Shown here in pieces: positions 17,012 through 25,494 of a DNA stretch of 64,000 bases. The translations under genes and the position numbers were made by a program. Where the stretch lies: the NCBI RefSeq assembly GCF_000407545.1, contig NZ_ASWH01000001.1:2812001-2876000 (forward strand), given 5' to 3'. The stretch is from Enterococcus gilvus ATCC BAA-350 (GTDB lineage: Bacteria; Bacillota; Bacilli; Lactobacillales; Enterococcaceae). The notes under the pieces are model-generated. The model was given only the letters and a program-made list of their open reading frames with translations, was not told where the DNA came from and ran no database searches. Numbering within the stretch: position 1 is the first letter of the stretch; each line of letters begins with the position of its first letter.

Positions 17012-17716
17012 TTATTTTGTCGATTTCGCTTGTCTGCTTTGATACAGTTGTTTGAATACATAAACCGCGATAAATAAAGCGAACATACTTAACAAGCCAA
17101 ACAAAATGGTTTTTGTACTCCCTGTCAAATTACTTCCTACATAGGAATAGACGATCGTCGCTGGTAATTGTCCGATCCCCGTCGCAATCAAAAAAGGAAC
17201 GGGTTTTATCGCTGTCAGCCCTGCGGCATAACTGATAAAATCAAACGAAATAAAGGGCAGCAACCGGCAAATCAATATCGTATGTTTCCCGTAACGATCA
17301 AAGTAATTGTCTAGCGTCTCCAATGAAAAGTTTTTGTTCAAGCGTTCAACAATGTCCCGCCCTGCGATTCGTGCGATATAAAAACAAACGAGTGCCCCCG
17401 CCATCGCACTTGTCCAAGAGAGAATGGCGCCCTGCCACCAGCCAAAGACCGCCGCATTCGCAAAAGTGATCAAAAAAGCCGGCAAAGGCGCAATGATCGA
17501 TTGGAACATCATCAGCAGAAAGGAAATGACGACTGCCCAGACACCAAAGGAACGCAAATACCCCACAATGCTTTCCACACTCATGGAACGAAACAGCATC
17601 AAGACTTGTGTGATTTTCGATCGAACACCTGGTACAAAATAAAAAGCAAGTACCGCCATCAGAACGAAAAGAAGCAACAAGAGCCGTGCCATTTTCCACT
17701 TATTTTTCTTATCCAT
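17012..17716 (-). CDS. TVP38/TMEM64-family membrane protein (DedA-like)
   Basis: Polytopic membrane protein of 234 residues, formerly SNARE-associated Golgi family, now viewed as a relative of DedA lipid flippases. Visible are an N-terminal helix (10-30), the reentrant segment around 'PLPAFLITFANAAVFGWWQGAILSW' and the family motif 'ICRLLPFISFDFISYAAGLTAI' near residue 150. Its ATG overlaps the stop of the rhodanese lipoprotein gene (TAATG), so the two are coupled. Another member of the family is encoded at 39250-39864. Substrate is unknown; the pairing with an exported sulfurtransferase hints at envelope redox or sulfur handling but that is inference. Confidence 0.85.
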   Translation of the reverse strand: MDKKNKWKMARLLLLLFVLMAVLAFYFVPGVRSKITQVLMLFRSMSVESIVGYLRSFGVWAVVISFLLMMFQSIIAPLPAFLITFANAAVFGWWQGAILSWTSAMAGALVCFYIARIAGRDIVERLNKNFSLETLDNYFDRYGKHTILICRLLPFISFDFISYAAGLTAIKPVPFLIATGIGQLPATIVYSYVGSNLTGSTKTILFGLLSMFALFIAVYVFKQLYQSRQAKSTK

Positions 17717-18648
17717 TATTTTTCAACATCCTCAACTTTGTCCCAACGGTAGTAAGAACCATCATAGTTCTTCACCTGCTTGAAGCCGCACATCTCCATC
17801 ACAAGCTCCATGTAGGCAGAGCGAATCCCCGCCGTACAATAAGTGACGATTTCGTCGTCTTTTGATAAACCCGCCTTCTCGAAAAGGCTGGTCAACTCTT
17901 TTTTACTCTTCAATGTCCCTTTTTCAGTGAATAATTGGGTAAAACGAAGGTGCGTCGCATCCGGCAAATGGCCGCCTTTCGCTTCGCCGTACAGAACTTC
18001 TCCCTTGTACTCTTTGTCTTCCCGAACATCCACGATTTTGTAGTCTGCGTAATTCTTTTTCAATTCATCGGTTCGAATGACATGGTCCTGATTGATCGCG
18101 TCGATCTTGACATTTACAGGACTCAATTTTTTGGGTTCGATCGTTGTTTTGAGATCTGCTTTTTTTAATGCCTCAAATCCACCATCGACCATTTTTACCT
18201 TTTTATATCCGGCTGCCAATAATTCCCAGGCGATCCGGCCGTCTTCTCCCCAGCCTTTTTGTGCGCCAGCAAAGAGTACGACTTCCTTCTCCTTTGCGAG
18301 CCCTTTTTCTCCCAGCCGCTTCCCGAGTTCTTGCGGCTCAAGGATCAGCCCCCATTTTTCATCTCCAGAAGCCCCGTCTTCAACGGAGGCTAAGTCATGC
18401 CAACCGATCACCGTCGCTCCCTTGATGGTTCCTTTATTGGCTTCTTCTTCGCCACGGGCATCCACCAAAATGATCTCATCCATGTTCTTTTTTACATAGG
18501 CCGCATCGACGACATATTCGCCGGTAAAAGCGCCTGTTTCCTTTTTTTCAGAGTTGGCAGACTCACTCTTGTCCTCGTTTCCGCCGCCTCCGCACGCCGT
18601 TAACCCTAAAGCAGCCAAAGCCAACAATCCAATCATTGTTTTTTTCAT
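17716..18648 (-). CDS. Exported lipoprotein with two rhodanese domains
   Basis: Lipoprotein sulfurtransferase of 310 residues. The signal peptide ends in GLTACGGGG, giving a lipidated cysteine near residue 19. Two rhodanese domains follow. The first (about 45-160) has 'ILVDARGEEEANKGTIKGATVIGW' but its active loop reads 'FAGAQKGWGE', without cysteine. The second (about 185-305) has 'IVDVREDKEY', 'GHLPDATHL' and the active loop 'CTAGIRS', whose cysteine (about 271) should carry the persulfide. This is the layout of thiosulfate sulfurtransferases, but secreted. The start at 18648 is preferred over the ATG at 18660 because GGAG lies six bases before it, inside the longer frame. It is coupled to the TVP38 gene. 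Confidence 0.88.
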   Translation of the reverse strand: MKKTMIGLLALAALGLTACGGGGNEDKSESANSEKKETGAFTGEYVVDAAYVKKNMDEIILVDARGEEEANKGTIKGATVIGWHDLASVEDGASGDEKWGLILEPQELGKRLGEKGLAKEKEVVLFAGAQKGWGEDGRIAWELLAAGYKKVKMVDGGFEALKKADLKTTIEPKKLSPVNVKIDAINQDHVIRTDELKKNYADYKIVDVREDKEYKGEVLYGEAKGGHLPDATHLRFTQLFTEKGTLKSKKELTSLFEKAGLSKDDEIVTYCTAGIRSAYMELVMEMCGFKQVKNYDGSYYRWDKVEDVEK

Positions 18649-18956
18649 TTTCTTCTCCATTCATTTGTCGTTTTTTTAATCCAAGGCTCCTTTTAGAACC
18701 AAAAGAGAAATATACCCCTATATTTCCTTAAACGACCCATCCAAGTGAAACTATTCACATTTTTTAATACGAACAGATCTTTGAAAAAGAGAATCCTTCA
18801 TTCACACTCTTAGAAACGCTAAGCTTTCTTACTGCACATGAACATCGCTGAACGTTCTCGATCCTCCCCCTTCCTCTTGGTAATCCCCTTAGTGAAAGTA
18901 TATAAAACGCTTTATCCTTTTACAATACACATCCGCCATCTTCACAGACAAAAGTG

Positions 18957-20129
18957 TTATTTTCCTCTCCTTTTCTTTAAAATTTTAGCCACTCTCAGTC
19001 CAAATTTCCGCTCTTGTTTCCACTTATCTATTTGATTTTTTTCAGAAGAGTGTTCTGTATTTTCTGACTGTCCAGCCGCTGACGCCACCTCTGCCACTTC
19101 GTCAACCGTCGATTGAGCGGCAGAAGGCGCAGATGCTGCTTTCGTTATTCGCTCCTCGGCTATTGCTCCCGAATCCAAGTCTTTTTCCGCCTGCTGTTCC
19201 TTTGAAAGTTGTTCAGTAAAACGTTCTTCCTTTGGCAGATGTCCGCTTAGTAACTGCCTGATTTCAGCGGGCATCACTTTTTTGAGATCAAAATCTGTTG
19301 GGATAACAACCTCACTTCGCGGTTTCGTCTCATTATTAGCCGAAACTGGAGATTTCGTTTTTTCAGAGTTCGGTTTTGAGGTCGTTTGGCCCGCAAGTAC
19401 TGCTTTTTGACTCGAAGCTATTTTGCTTGGGGATTCAGCAGCCTGGTTTGCGTCCTTCTCCTGCTGTAGATCCGATGAATCTGCTTCATTTTCGGGAAGT
19501 TGCGCTTCGACTTCCTCCGCATAATGCATATCTTGTATATAGGCATCGCGAAAAACATCCACAAACTCAGCAAATTTCCGTGTGCTAGCCGTCTCAAAAA
19601 TCGACAATCTCGTTAAAATTTTCAGGGCTCCAGCAACTTCTTCATGCGTTCTCGTTGGATGTGCGTTTTTCAACGTCCACGTATGCTTCCGGCCATTTTC
19701 ACCTTTGAAGATCGAGCGAAGAACAAACTGATGATTCGCCAATTCATCTGTCCTCGTCGGGTCTTTTTCTTGTAAATACTGTCTATGTAAACGCGCGTCC
19801 TTCGTCGTATCAAGATAATCCTTTTCATCCCGATACAAACGAGCGACCACGGTATGCCACTCCTCTTTGTCAAAATAATGTTCAAAAAAAGCACTGAACG
19901 CACGCATTTCCGCACAAGGCTTCGCAGTGAAGAACAACTCTCGGATCAGCTCCTGGCACATCAATGAAAAGTCTTCTAAAGCGAGGGCATGACGCACTAA
20001 GATCGCGACCATATACTCAATGATCGTCGATACCTCTTTCGTCTCACTATAAAATTTCAGCACCCGCTTCTCCAGATTTCCTCTTAACATAGTAAATAGC
20101 TGTCTTTGACCCAATCGTTGCGTTCCCAT
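18957..20129 (-). CDS. Unrecognised protein with folded N-terminal and disordered basic-ended C-terminal region
   Basis: I do not recognise this 390-residue protein. Residues 1-210 look folded and helical ('IIEYMVAILVRHALALEDFSLMCQELI', 'KILTRLSIFETASTRKFAEFVDVF'). Residues 215-365 are low-complexity, rich in Glu, Ser, Ala, Gln and Lys. The last 20 residues are strongly basic ('KWKQERKFGLRVAKILKKRRGK'). There is no signal peptide or membrane helix. The start at 20129 is chosen because GAGGAG lies 9 bases upstream; the longer frame from 20162 would place this site inside the gene. It stands alone between two AT-rich gaps. A nucleic-acid- or membrane-binding tail is possible, but function is unknown. 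Confidence 0.7.
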   Translation of the reverse strand: MGTQRLGQRQLFTMLRGNLEKRVLKFYSETKEVSTIIEYMVAILVRHALALEDFSLMCQELIRELFFTAKPCAEMRAFSAFFEHYFDKEEWHTVVARLYRDEKDYLDTTKDARLHRQYLQEKDPTRTDELANHQFVLRSIFKGENGRKHTWTLKNAHPTRTHEEVAGALKILTRLSIFETASTRKFAEFVDVFRDAYIQDMHYAEEVEAQLPENEADSSDLQQEKDANQAAESPSKIASSQKAVLAGQTTSKPNSEKTKSPVSANNETKPRSEVVIPTDFDLKKVMPAEIRQLLSGHLPKEERFTEQLSKEQQAEKDLDSGAIAEERITKAASAPSAAQSTVDEVAEVASAAGQSENTEHSSEKNQIDKWKQERKFGLRVAKILKKRRGK

Positions 20130-20629
20130 ACCCTTCCACTCCTCATTCTTAGTATTGTCCATCTGTCTATCATTTCATTCACTATTTTTTCTTTTTCCAA
20201 GCACTTTTTCATTAGCAAGATACGCAAAAAGATGACGCTGCTTTTTTTCCTCTTGCTATTATTTTGATTTCACAAAAATACGCTTACATTTTTTTGCTGA
20301 TATACGCTATAAATTAAAAATATCTCTAAATTAGAAAAAAATCTATAGTTTTTCTACCCTTTATCTGACACGTTTTTAATAGATTTGAATACTTTCTTTT
20401 TAAGAAATCAGAAACGTTGTCATAGCAGGATTTCGGTCATTTTCAAGATGTGAAAATTGCCTCCTTTTTTAGATATTTTTTTATTTTTTAGTAGATCACA
20501 GCTTCACTTGAACATTCTTCAAAATCCTATTCTGTCCTCCTTGGAACCTTAGACATCCTAAAAAAAGAAAACCACGGCACTGTTAAAACTCACTGATAAC
20601 GACTAATTAAGTTCTTTCTATAAAATAAC
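20130..20629. other. AT-rich intergenic region without a visible gene
   Basis: About 500 bases of very AT-rich sequence with long T and A runs separate the unrecognised 390-residue gene from the ABC permease. I see no frame with a ribosome site and no RNA gene. It should contain the promoter of the minus-strand gene that ends at 18957, but no pair of -35/-10 boxes stands out. Confidence 0.6.
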
Positions 20630-20670
20630 AAAAAAATCCGAAAGCATTCAAAAGTGAATACCCTCGGATT
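20630..20670 (-). terminator. Terminator of the MacB-type exporter operon
   Basis: AATCCGA / TCGGATT outer stem with an inner ATTC/GAAT arm, followed by TTTTTTTG on the minus strand, 12 bases after the permease stop codon. Confidence 0.85.
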
Positions 20671-20682
20671 GTCCTTATTTTC

Positions 20683-21897
20683 CTATCGCAATAATGACAC
20701 AATGTCTTTTTTCGCTGCACTTTTTGCCGGCAGCCAACTGAAAACGATCCCGATTACGACTGACAAGCCAAAGGCCAATGTCACCGTGAAGAGATCCGGC
20801 CGAACGGACAATGGCGTGAATAGACTGATGGCAAAGCCTAACAGCATCGCAATCAAATACCCGATCGTCCCGCCCACAAGAGTCAGTGAGATCCCTTCTA
20901 GTAAGAACTGCATCATGATGTTGCCTTTCGTACCGCCCATTGCACGGCGTACACCGATTTCCTTCGTTCGTTCCGAAACAGAAATGTAGATCATGTTCAT
21001 GACCCCGATTCCTGAAATGAAGAGCGAGATTCCGCCGATCACCGAGATCAATAGTGTGATGCTGGTCAGAAGCATACGGAGTTGATCCACCTGTCCCGCT
21101 AGATCTTCCGTCTTATAATTTCCTAGTTCTTTCCATGTCCCATATTTCTTTAAGGTGTTTTCTGCTTCCTTTGAAACATCTTTTATATTCGCTGATTGGT
21201 TCATTTCCACCTGGATCATGCTGTGATCTTCAGAATTAAAATAACTTTCGAAGACATTTTCCGGTAATTCTGCCACGACATAGTCTTCCTGTGTTGAGAC
21301 GATCGTTCCGCCGTTCCGATCTTCCATGATCCCGACAACTTCAAACAAATGCCCGCCTATTTTGACGCTTTGTCCGACCAATGATGCCGGTTCTTCTTTT
21401 TGGATCGCTTTTGCGGCGGTTTGGTCAATTACTACAACTGGATTTTCATTGTAATAATCACTCGCCTGGATGCCTCGCCCATAGAGTACTTTCGAACCCT
21501 TGTTTTTTATCAGCTTGAAGCAATTCCAGCGTCCATCATTTCCGACATCATCAAAGGTTTGATCGGCATACTTGACGCCATTTCGTGAATTGTCATAATA
21601 GTTCACCGATTGGACACCTGGAATACTCTCGATTTGACTGATGTCCTCTTCTGTAAATCCGCTCAAGCCGTTCTCATGGAACGTTTCATCTTTTGCTGAG
21701 AACGTGTACCCGACACTGCCGTCAAATTGATCCAACCCAATAAATTCCGACGCATAATTTTCAAAAGCACGACCGATGGAAAAGACTGTGATGACCGCAG
21801 AGACCCCAATGATCAACCCGATCATGGTCAAAAAGCTCCGCCGTTTGTTTTTACCGATCGCTTTAAAGGAGGTCTTCCATACTTCACTAATCCGCAT
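20683..21897 (-). CDS. ABC exporter permease, MacB/FtsX type
   Basis: Membrane subunit (404 residues) of a mechanotransmission-type ABC exporter. It has one N-terminal helix ('RRSFLTMIGLIIGVSAVITVFSI'), a large outside MacB-core domain (about 45-270), and three C-terminal helices containing the FtsX signature 'RTKEIGVRRAMGGTKGNIMMQFLLEG'. The ATG at 21897 lies inside the end of the ATPase gene and follows a GAAGGTG site, so ATPase and permease are translated together. With the upstream adaptor it forms a complete tripartite-like unit of the YknXYZ/MacAB style. Substrate (peptide, antibiotic or toxin) cannot be told. Confidence 0.9.
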   Translation of the reverse strand: MRISEVWKTSFKAIGKNKRRSFLTMIGLIIGVSAVITVFSIGRAFENYASEFIGLDQFDGSVGYTFSAKDETFHENGLSGFTEEDISQIESIPGVQSVNYYDNSRNGVKYADQTFDDVGNDGRWNCFKLIKNKGSKVLYGRGIQASDYYNENPVVVIDQTAAKAIQKEEPASLVGQSVKIGGHLFEVVGIMEDRNGGTIVSTQEDYVVAELPENVFESYFNSEDHSMIQVEMNQSANIKDVSKEAENTLKKYGTWKELGNYKTEDLAGQVDQLRMLLTSITLLISVIGGISLFISGIGVMNMIYISVSERTKEIGVRRAMGGTKGNIMMQFLLEGISLTLVGGTIGYLIAMLLGFAISLFTPLSVRPDLFTVTLAFGLSVVIGIVFSWLPAKSAAKKDIVSLLR

Positions 21898-22573
21898 GCA
21901 CAACACCTTCTTCCAAGACTTCTCCGTCTTTCACTGTAATGATCCGTTGGCAATAGGCCGCCGCCTCTGGATCATGTGTGACCATCAAGATCGTGACTTT
22001 CTCTTCTTCGTTCAAACGTTTAAATAAGTGCATGATTTCTTCAGAGGTATGACTATCTAATGCGCCCGTCGGCTCATCCGCCACGATAAATTTCGGATTG
22101 CCAACGATCGCTCGTGCAATCGCCACTCGCTGCTGCTGCCCGCCCGAAAGCTGCTTTGGCAATTTATTGTATTTATCTGCGATACCGACCTTTCGCAACG
22201 CCTCCATTACTAAAGACTTGGTTTGTTTTTGCTTCATTCCACCATAAAGCAGCGGCAACGCGACATTCTCCATCACCGTGTTGTTGTCAATCAGTTGAAA
22301 CGATTGAAACACAAAGCCCACCGATTGATTTCGCAACCCAGACAGCTTTTCGTCATTAAAGCGGTACGCATCTTGGCCTTCGAAGCGATAGGTCCCTTCA
22401 AAATCGCCATCTAAAAAACTGATCGTATTGATCAACGTAGATTTCCCCGAACCAGAAGGCCCCATCACCGCGACAAATTCGTGCTCCTCAATAGTCAGAC
22501 TGATGTCCTTCAGCACATGGATACGCTCCTGATCGGCGGTATAGAATTTATTGATCTTTTCCATTACAATCAT
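21887..22573 (-). CDS. ABC exporter ATPase, MacB/LolD type
   Basis: Nucleotide-binding subunit of 228 residues. Walker A 'GPSGSGKST' (about residue 38), Q-loop '[10 protein letters not shown]', signature '[15 protein letters not shown]' (about 142), Walker B '[12 protein letters not shown]' and H-loop 'VTHDP' are all intact. The 'EPTGALD' form is typical of the MacB/LolD group. It overlaps the adaptor gene by 4 bases upstream and the permease gene downstream. Confidence 0.93.
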   Translation of the reverse strand: MIVMEKINKFYTADQERIHVLKDISLTIEEHEFVAVMGPSGSGKSTLINTISFLDGDFEGTYRFEGQDAYRFNDEKLSGLRNQSVGFVFQSFQLIDNNTVMENVALPLLYGGMKQKQTKSLVMEALRKVGIADKYNKLPKQLSGGQQQRVAIARAIVGNPKFIVADEPTGALDSHTSEEIMHLFKRLNEEEKVTILMVTHDPEAAAYCQRIITVKDGEVLEEGVVHAD

Positions 22574-23388
22574 TCCACCGTCACATCCATCCCATCCTTG
22601 ATACCTTTCGTGTCTTTGATGATTTTGTCATTTTCATTAAGGCCTTCACGCAAAATAGAGTACCCATTCCCTTTTTCAACAGTTACTGGATGTTTTTGGG
22701 CTTTGCCTTTCGCGACCGTATACACGTAATGTTCTCCCTCTTTTTCTACAACGCTTTTCAGCGGCAGGTGGATCTCATTACGAGGGATCAACAATTCTAC
22801 AGAATAGCCTACCGGAATAGATTCGTCAGGAACTGCGGTAAAATTATAGGTCACTAAACTCGTCTTCTCTTCTTTGCTGGGCTCATTGTTCATTTCTGCC
22901 AAAGAGGTGATTTTTCCCTTAACTGTTTTTTCGTTGTTCGCGTATTTGATCTCGATGGGCTCATTCAACGCAACCTTCGATCGGTCATATTCCGTTACCG
23001 TCCCTTTGATCGCAGACGCTTCACTCTTTAAGACCATCAAAGCCTGTTGCGGATCATTTTTCGCATCCTCATTCAAGGAAGTCACGACAGAATCATCTGC
23101 TGCACGAATCACTTCTCCCCAACGATACGTGACCAAGACTGTATTTTTCGTCACATGATCGCCTTCATTTACGTGGATCGTCTGAACAGGTCCTTTTTCT
23201 GTGTTCACTAGTACGGTCTGCTTCTTCGTCGACTGAACTTGCCCCTTTAAATGCAATGGGGTTTGTTTACGGACTTGGTACAACTCGACCGAGTGCTCAT
23301 CCTTTGCATTTGCTTGGGTATTTTGATAAAGAAAAAAGCCCGCCCCCGCAACAACTAACACACCAATTCCAATGATTATTTTTTTCAT
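22570..23388 (-). CDS. Membrane-fusion/adaptor protein of the MacB-type exporter
   Basis: HlyD/MacA-like adaptor of 272 residues: an N-terminal membrane helix (about 2-23), a split biotinyl-lipoyl-like domain ('VQTIHVNEGDHVTKNTVLVTY' and 'IKGTVTEYDRSKVALNEPIEI'), and a membrane-proximal domain ('IPRNEIHLPLKSVVEKEGEHYVYTV') characteristic of the family. It lacks a long coiled-coil hairpin, as in adaptors from Gram-positive bacteria such as YknX relatives. As the first gene of the three it sets the operon start; an AAAGGGATG site precedes the ATG. Confidence 0.85.
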   Translation of the reverse strand: MKKIIIGIGVLVVAGAGFFLYQNTQANAKDEHSVELYQVRKQTPLHLKGQVQSTKKQTVLVNTEKGPVQTIHVNEGDHVTKNTVLVTYRWGEVIRAADDSVVTSLNEDAKNDPQQALMVLKSEASAIKGTVTEYDRSKVALNEPIEIKYANNEKTVKGKITSLAEMNNEPSKEEKTSLVTYNFTAVPDESIPVGYSVELLIPRNEIHLPLKSVVEKEGEHYVYTVAKGKAQKHPVTVEKGNGYSILREGLNENDKIIKDTKGIKDGMDVTVE

Positions 23389-23567
23389 TTTTTAAAACAT
23401 CCCTTTCGTTCCAAAATTATCGTAATCGCTTTTACAGCTTAAATTTTAGAGGAAAGAGCGGGGAACGACTTCCTACGAAAGTATAAAGTCTAACTCCTAC
23501 TTTGGACCGAAGAACATTTGTTTTTTTATGGATCAGCTCTTCTTCGTACCCCTTTCAAAAATTTCTC

Positions 23568-23596
23568 TTTACATATCGTTAATCCTAACGTATACT
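23568..23596 (+). promoter_or_regulatory. Promoter of bioY
   Basis: TTTACA (23568-23573) and TATACT (23591-23596) separated by 17 bases. The spacer contains a small palindrome CGTTA...TAACG (23578-23590). Confidence 0.85.
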
Positions 23597-23598
23597 TT

Positions 23599-23628
23599 CG
23601 TTAACCAAAATAAAAATATAAGTTAACG
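23599..23628 (+). promoter_or_regulatory. BirA-type biotin operator
   Basis: Perfect 7-base inverted repeat CGTTAAC-N16-GTTAACG beginning 2 bases after the -10 box. It matches the TTAAC-N16-GTTAA layout of Firmicute BirA boxes. BirA with biotinyl-AMP would bind here and block transcription when biotin is plentiful. The downstream gene is a biotin transporter, which supports the reading. Confidence 0.88.
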
Positions 23629-23643
23629 AAAAGAGTGAATCTA

Positions 23644-24186
23644 TTGAAATTAAGCAGTCGAGAACTTGTTTTAGCCGGCCTATTTGCCGCAGTCATCAGT
23701 ATTTTAGCCCAATTTACCATCCCTCTTGGACCAATTCCGCTAACCCTGCAAACCTTTGCTGTCGGATTTGTCGTGACCATCCTAGGGAAAAAAACGGGAA
23801 CGATCTCCGTAGCCATCTATCTGTTGATGGGTATGATCGGATTGCCTGTGCTGGCTGGCGGTGCAGCCGGGATCGCCAGTTACTTCGGACCAACCGGCGG
23901 TTTTTTGATCGGATTTCTTTTTCAAGCTTACGTTACAGGGCTGATCATTGAAAAGACGCGATTTAATTATTTCTGGTCCATTTTTGCCAATATCGTCGGT
24001 GCCTTCATCACGTTGTTTTTCGGTTCATTGTGGCTGAAATTCAGCGGCAGCTTACCTTGGAACGCTGCATTTTCAGCGGGAATGATCCCTTTTATCTTAC
24101 CCGGAGTGATCAAAGCACTTGCGGCTGGCTATTTAGGTGTCTTGCTAGGCAAGCGCCTCTCCTTTACCCATTTGATGTACCGTTAA
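23644..24186 (+). CDS. bioY: Biotin transporter substrate component BioY
   Basis: S component of an energy-coupling-factor transporter that binds biotin in the membrane; it works with a shared EcfA/EcfT module encoded elsewhere. Signatures are 'LTLQTFAV' near residue 37, 'GKKTGTISVAIYLLMGMIGLPVLAGG', the 'SYFGPTGGFLIGF' loop and 'AAGYLGVLLGKRL' at the end. It has six predicted helices and normal length (180 residues). No ATG is available; TTG at 23644 has an AGAGTG site six bases upstream and is preferred over GTG at 23635. It is a one-gene unit with a promoter, a BirA-type operator and a terminator, so this organism probably depends on biotin uptake. Confidence 0.92.
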   Translation: MKLSSRELVLAGLFAAVISILAQFTIPLGPIPLTLQTFAVGFVVTILGKKTGTISVAIYLLMGMIGLPVLAGGAAGIASYFGPTGGFLIGFLFQAYVTGLIIEKTRFNYFWSIFANIVGAFITLFFGSLWLKFSGSLPWNAAFSAGMIPFILPGVIKALAAGYLGVLLGKRLSFTHLMYR

Positions 24187-24214
24187 GTTTCCGTTTTTCG
24201 GAAACTTTTTTTCT
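24185..24214 (+). terminator. Terminator of bioY
   Basis: AGTTTCCG / CGGAAACT stem with a TTTT loop followed by seven T; it begins at the stop codon. Confidence 0.9.
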
Positions 24215-24242
24215 TGACTTTTTAATCAGGGTACCGTATTAT
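24214..24242 (+). promoter_or_regulatory. Promoter of the MGT glycosyltransferase gene
   Basis: TTGACT (24214-24219) and TATTAT (24237-24242) separated by 17 bases, immediately after the bioY terminator. Confidence 0.8.
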
Positions 24243-24262
24243 ATCGTTTCGTAAGGTACCCT
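24228..24262 (+). promoter_or_regulatory. Operator-like inverted repeat around the glycosyltransferase promoter
   Basis: AGGGTACC (24228-24235) and GGTACCCT (24255-24262) form a perfect inverted repeat of 8-base arms with a 19-base centre that covers the -10 box and transcription start. This position suits a repressor of the TetR or similar class. No regulator gene is adjacent, so the factor would be encoded elsewhere. Confidence 0.6.
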
Positions 24263-24290
24263 TAATAAAGCTGTGAAAGAAGCGAAAACA

Positions 24291-25448
24291 ATGACAAAAG
24301 TATTATTTTTGAATGTGACAACACATGGACACGTAAATCCCTCCTTAGGTTTAGTAAAAGAACTCAGCGATCGAGGCATCGACGTTGTCTACTTCTCAAG
24401 TGAAGAATTCCGCGAAAAAATTGAAGCAGCCGGTGCTGATTACCGCCCATATACGTATGATTTAAATATTTTTAAGAATGGCTTTGATGTCTTGTTGGAT
24501 CATGGATTAGCTATTGTTCAAGATATTCTGGAACAAATCCAAGACGATTCCTTTGATGCTGTCATCCATTCCATCGCAATGCCCTTCAGCAAACAAATTG
24601 CCGAATATCTGATGCTGCCAGCCGTCTCGATGCTCGCCGTTTATATGGGAATGAAGCAATTTGCGACACCTGACAATACCCCTTTAGCCGGAAAATTCAA
24701 ATCCATGAACGACGCATATCTAGCAGAAGCCAAAAAAATCGAGCAGACACTTTCCATTACGATGCCCCCTCGATTTTTCGATTTAATTTTTAATGTCGAA
24801 CCTTTGAACATCGTCTTCACCTCCGATTATTTCTTGCCCGAAAGCGAACGCTCTTTCTTTAATGAACAGTATGTATTCGTCGGTGCAGATAGTTACCAAC
24901 GATTAGAAGACACAAAAGACTTTCCGATCGAACGCGTCCGCTCGGCTAAGAATGTGTTGTATGTTTCCTTTGGTACTATTTTTGGAGACTATGCCAAAGA
25001 CCTTTATCAAAAAGTGTTCACGGCCTTTGGCAACTCGGAGTATCTTGTTGTTATGGCGGCGCATCAAGTAGGTTTAGAAACGTTGACGATCCCAGACAAC
25101 TTCATCGTACAAGACTATATCCCGCAAAATGAAGTGTTAAAATACGCCGACGTCGCCATCACTCATAACGGCTTGAACAGCATGAATGATTTAATTTTAA
25201 ACGAAGTGCCTTTCGTGTCTCTGCCAATGGGGGCAGACCAACCCGCACTCGCAGACCGCATAGCAGAACTAAATGCAGGCATCCGATTGGAGTATCAACA
25301 GGTGGATGGCGCAGAATTAAAAGCCGCCGTTGAAAAAGTTCAAACAGAACCTGACTATTTAAACAATCTGAAAAAGATCAAAGAATCTTTCCTTGATGCC
25401 GGCGGTTATAAAAAAGCGGTGGATGCGATTGAGGACTATTTAAACTAA
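24291..25448 (+). CDS. UDP-glycosyltransferase, MGT (macrolide glycosyltransferase) type
   Basis: GT1-family enzyme of 385 residues transferring a sugar from a UDP-sugar to a small hydrophobic acceptor. The N-terminal Rossmann half begins 'VLFLNVTTHGHVNPSLGLVKEL', where the histidine of 'THGHVNP' is the usual catalytic base. The C-terminal half has 'VLYVSFGTIF' and the donor-binding region 'VAITHNGLNSMNDLILNEVPFVSLPMGADQPALADRI', with the expected His and Gln. Members of this group inactivate macrolides or modify host and plant compounds. The start at 24291 gives MTKVLF; a GTG six codons earlier lacks a ribosome site. It has its own promoter and operator-like repeat. Confidence 0.88.
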   Translation: MTKVLFLNVTTHGHVNPSLGLVKELSDRGIDVVYFSSEEFREKIEAAGADYRPYTYDLNIFKNGFDVLLDHGLAIVQDILEQIQDDSFDAVIHSIAMPFSKQIAEYLMLPAVSMLAVYMGMKQFATPDNTPLAGKFKSMNDAYLAEAKKIEQTLSITMPPRFFDLIFNVEPLNIVFTSDYFLPESERSFFNEQYVFVGADSYQRLEDTKDFPIERVRSAKNVLYVSFGTIFGDYAKDLYQKVFTAFGNSEYLVVMAAHQVGLETLTIPDNFIVQDYIPQNEVLKYADVAITHNGLNSMNDLILNEVPFVSLPMGADQPALADRIAELNAGIRLEYQQVDGAELKAAVEKVQTEPDYLNNLKKIKESFLDAGGYKKAVDAIEDYLN

Positions 25449-25488
25449 AACAACCCGCAGTCCTTCATCAAGAAAGACTGCGGGCTGC
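25446..25488 (-). terminator. Terminator of the PTS/aldolase operon
   Basis: CCCGCAGTC / GACTGCGGG stem with a 13-base loop. On the minus strand it is followed by TTGTTTTAGTTT, so it mainly serves the aldolase operon; the plus-strand glycosyltransferase ends at the same hairpin, without a good T run. Confidence 0.75.
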
Positions 25489-25494
25489 TTCGGT

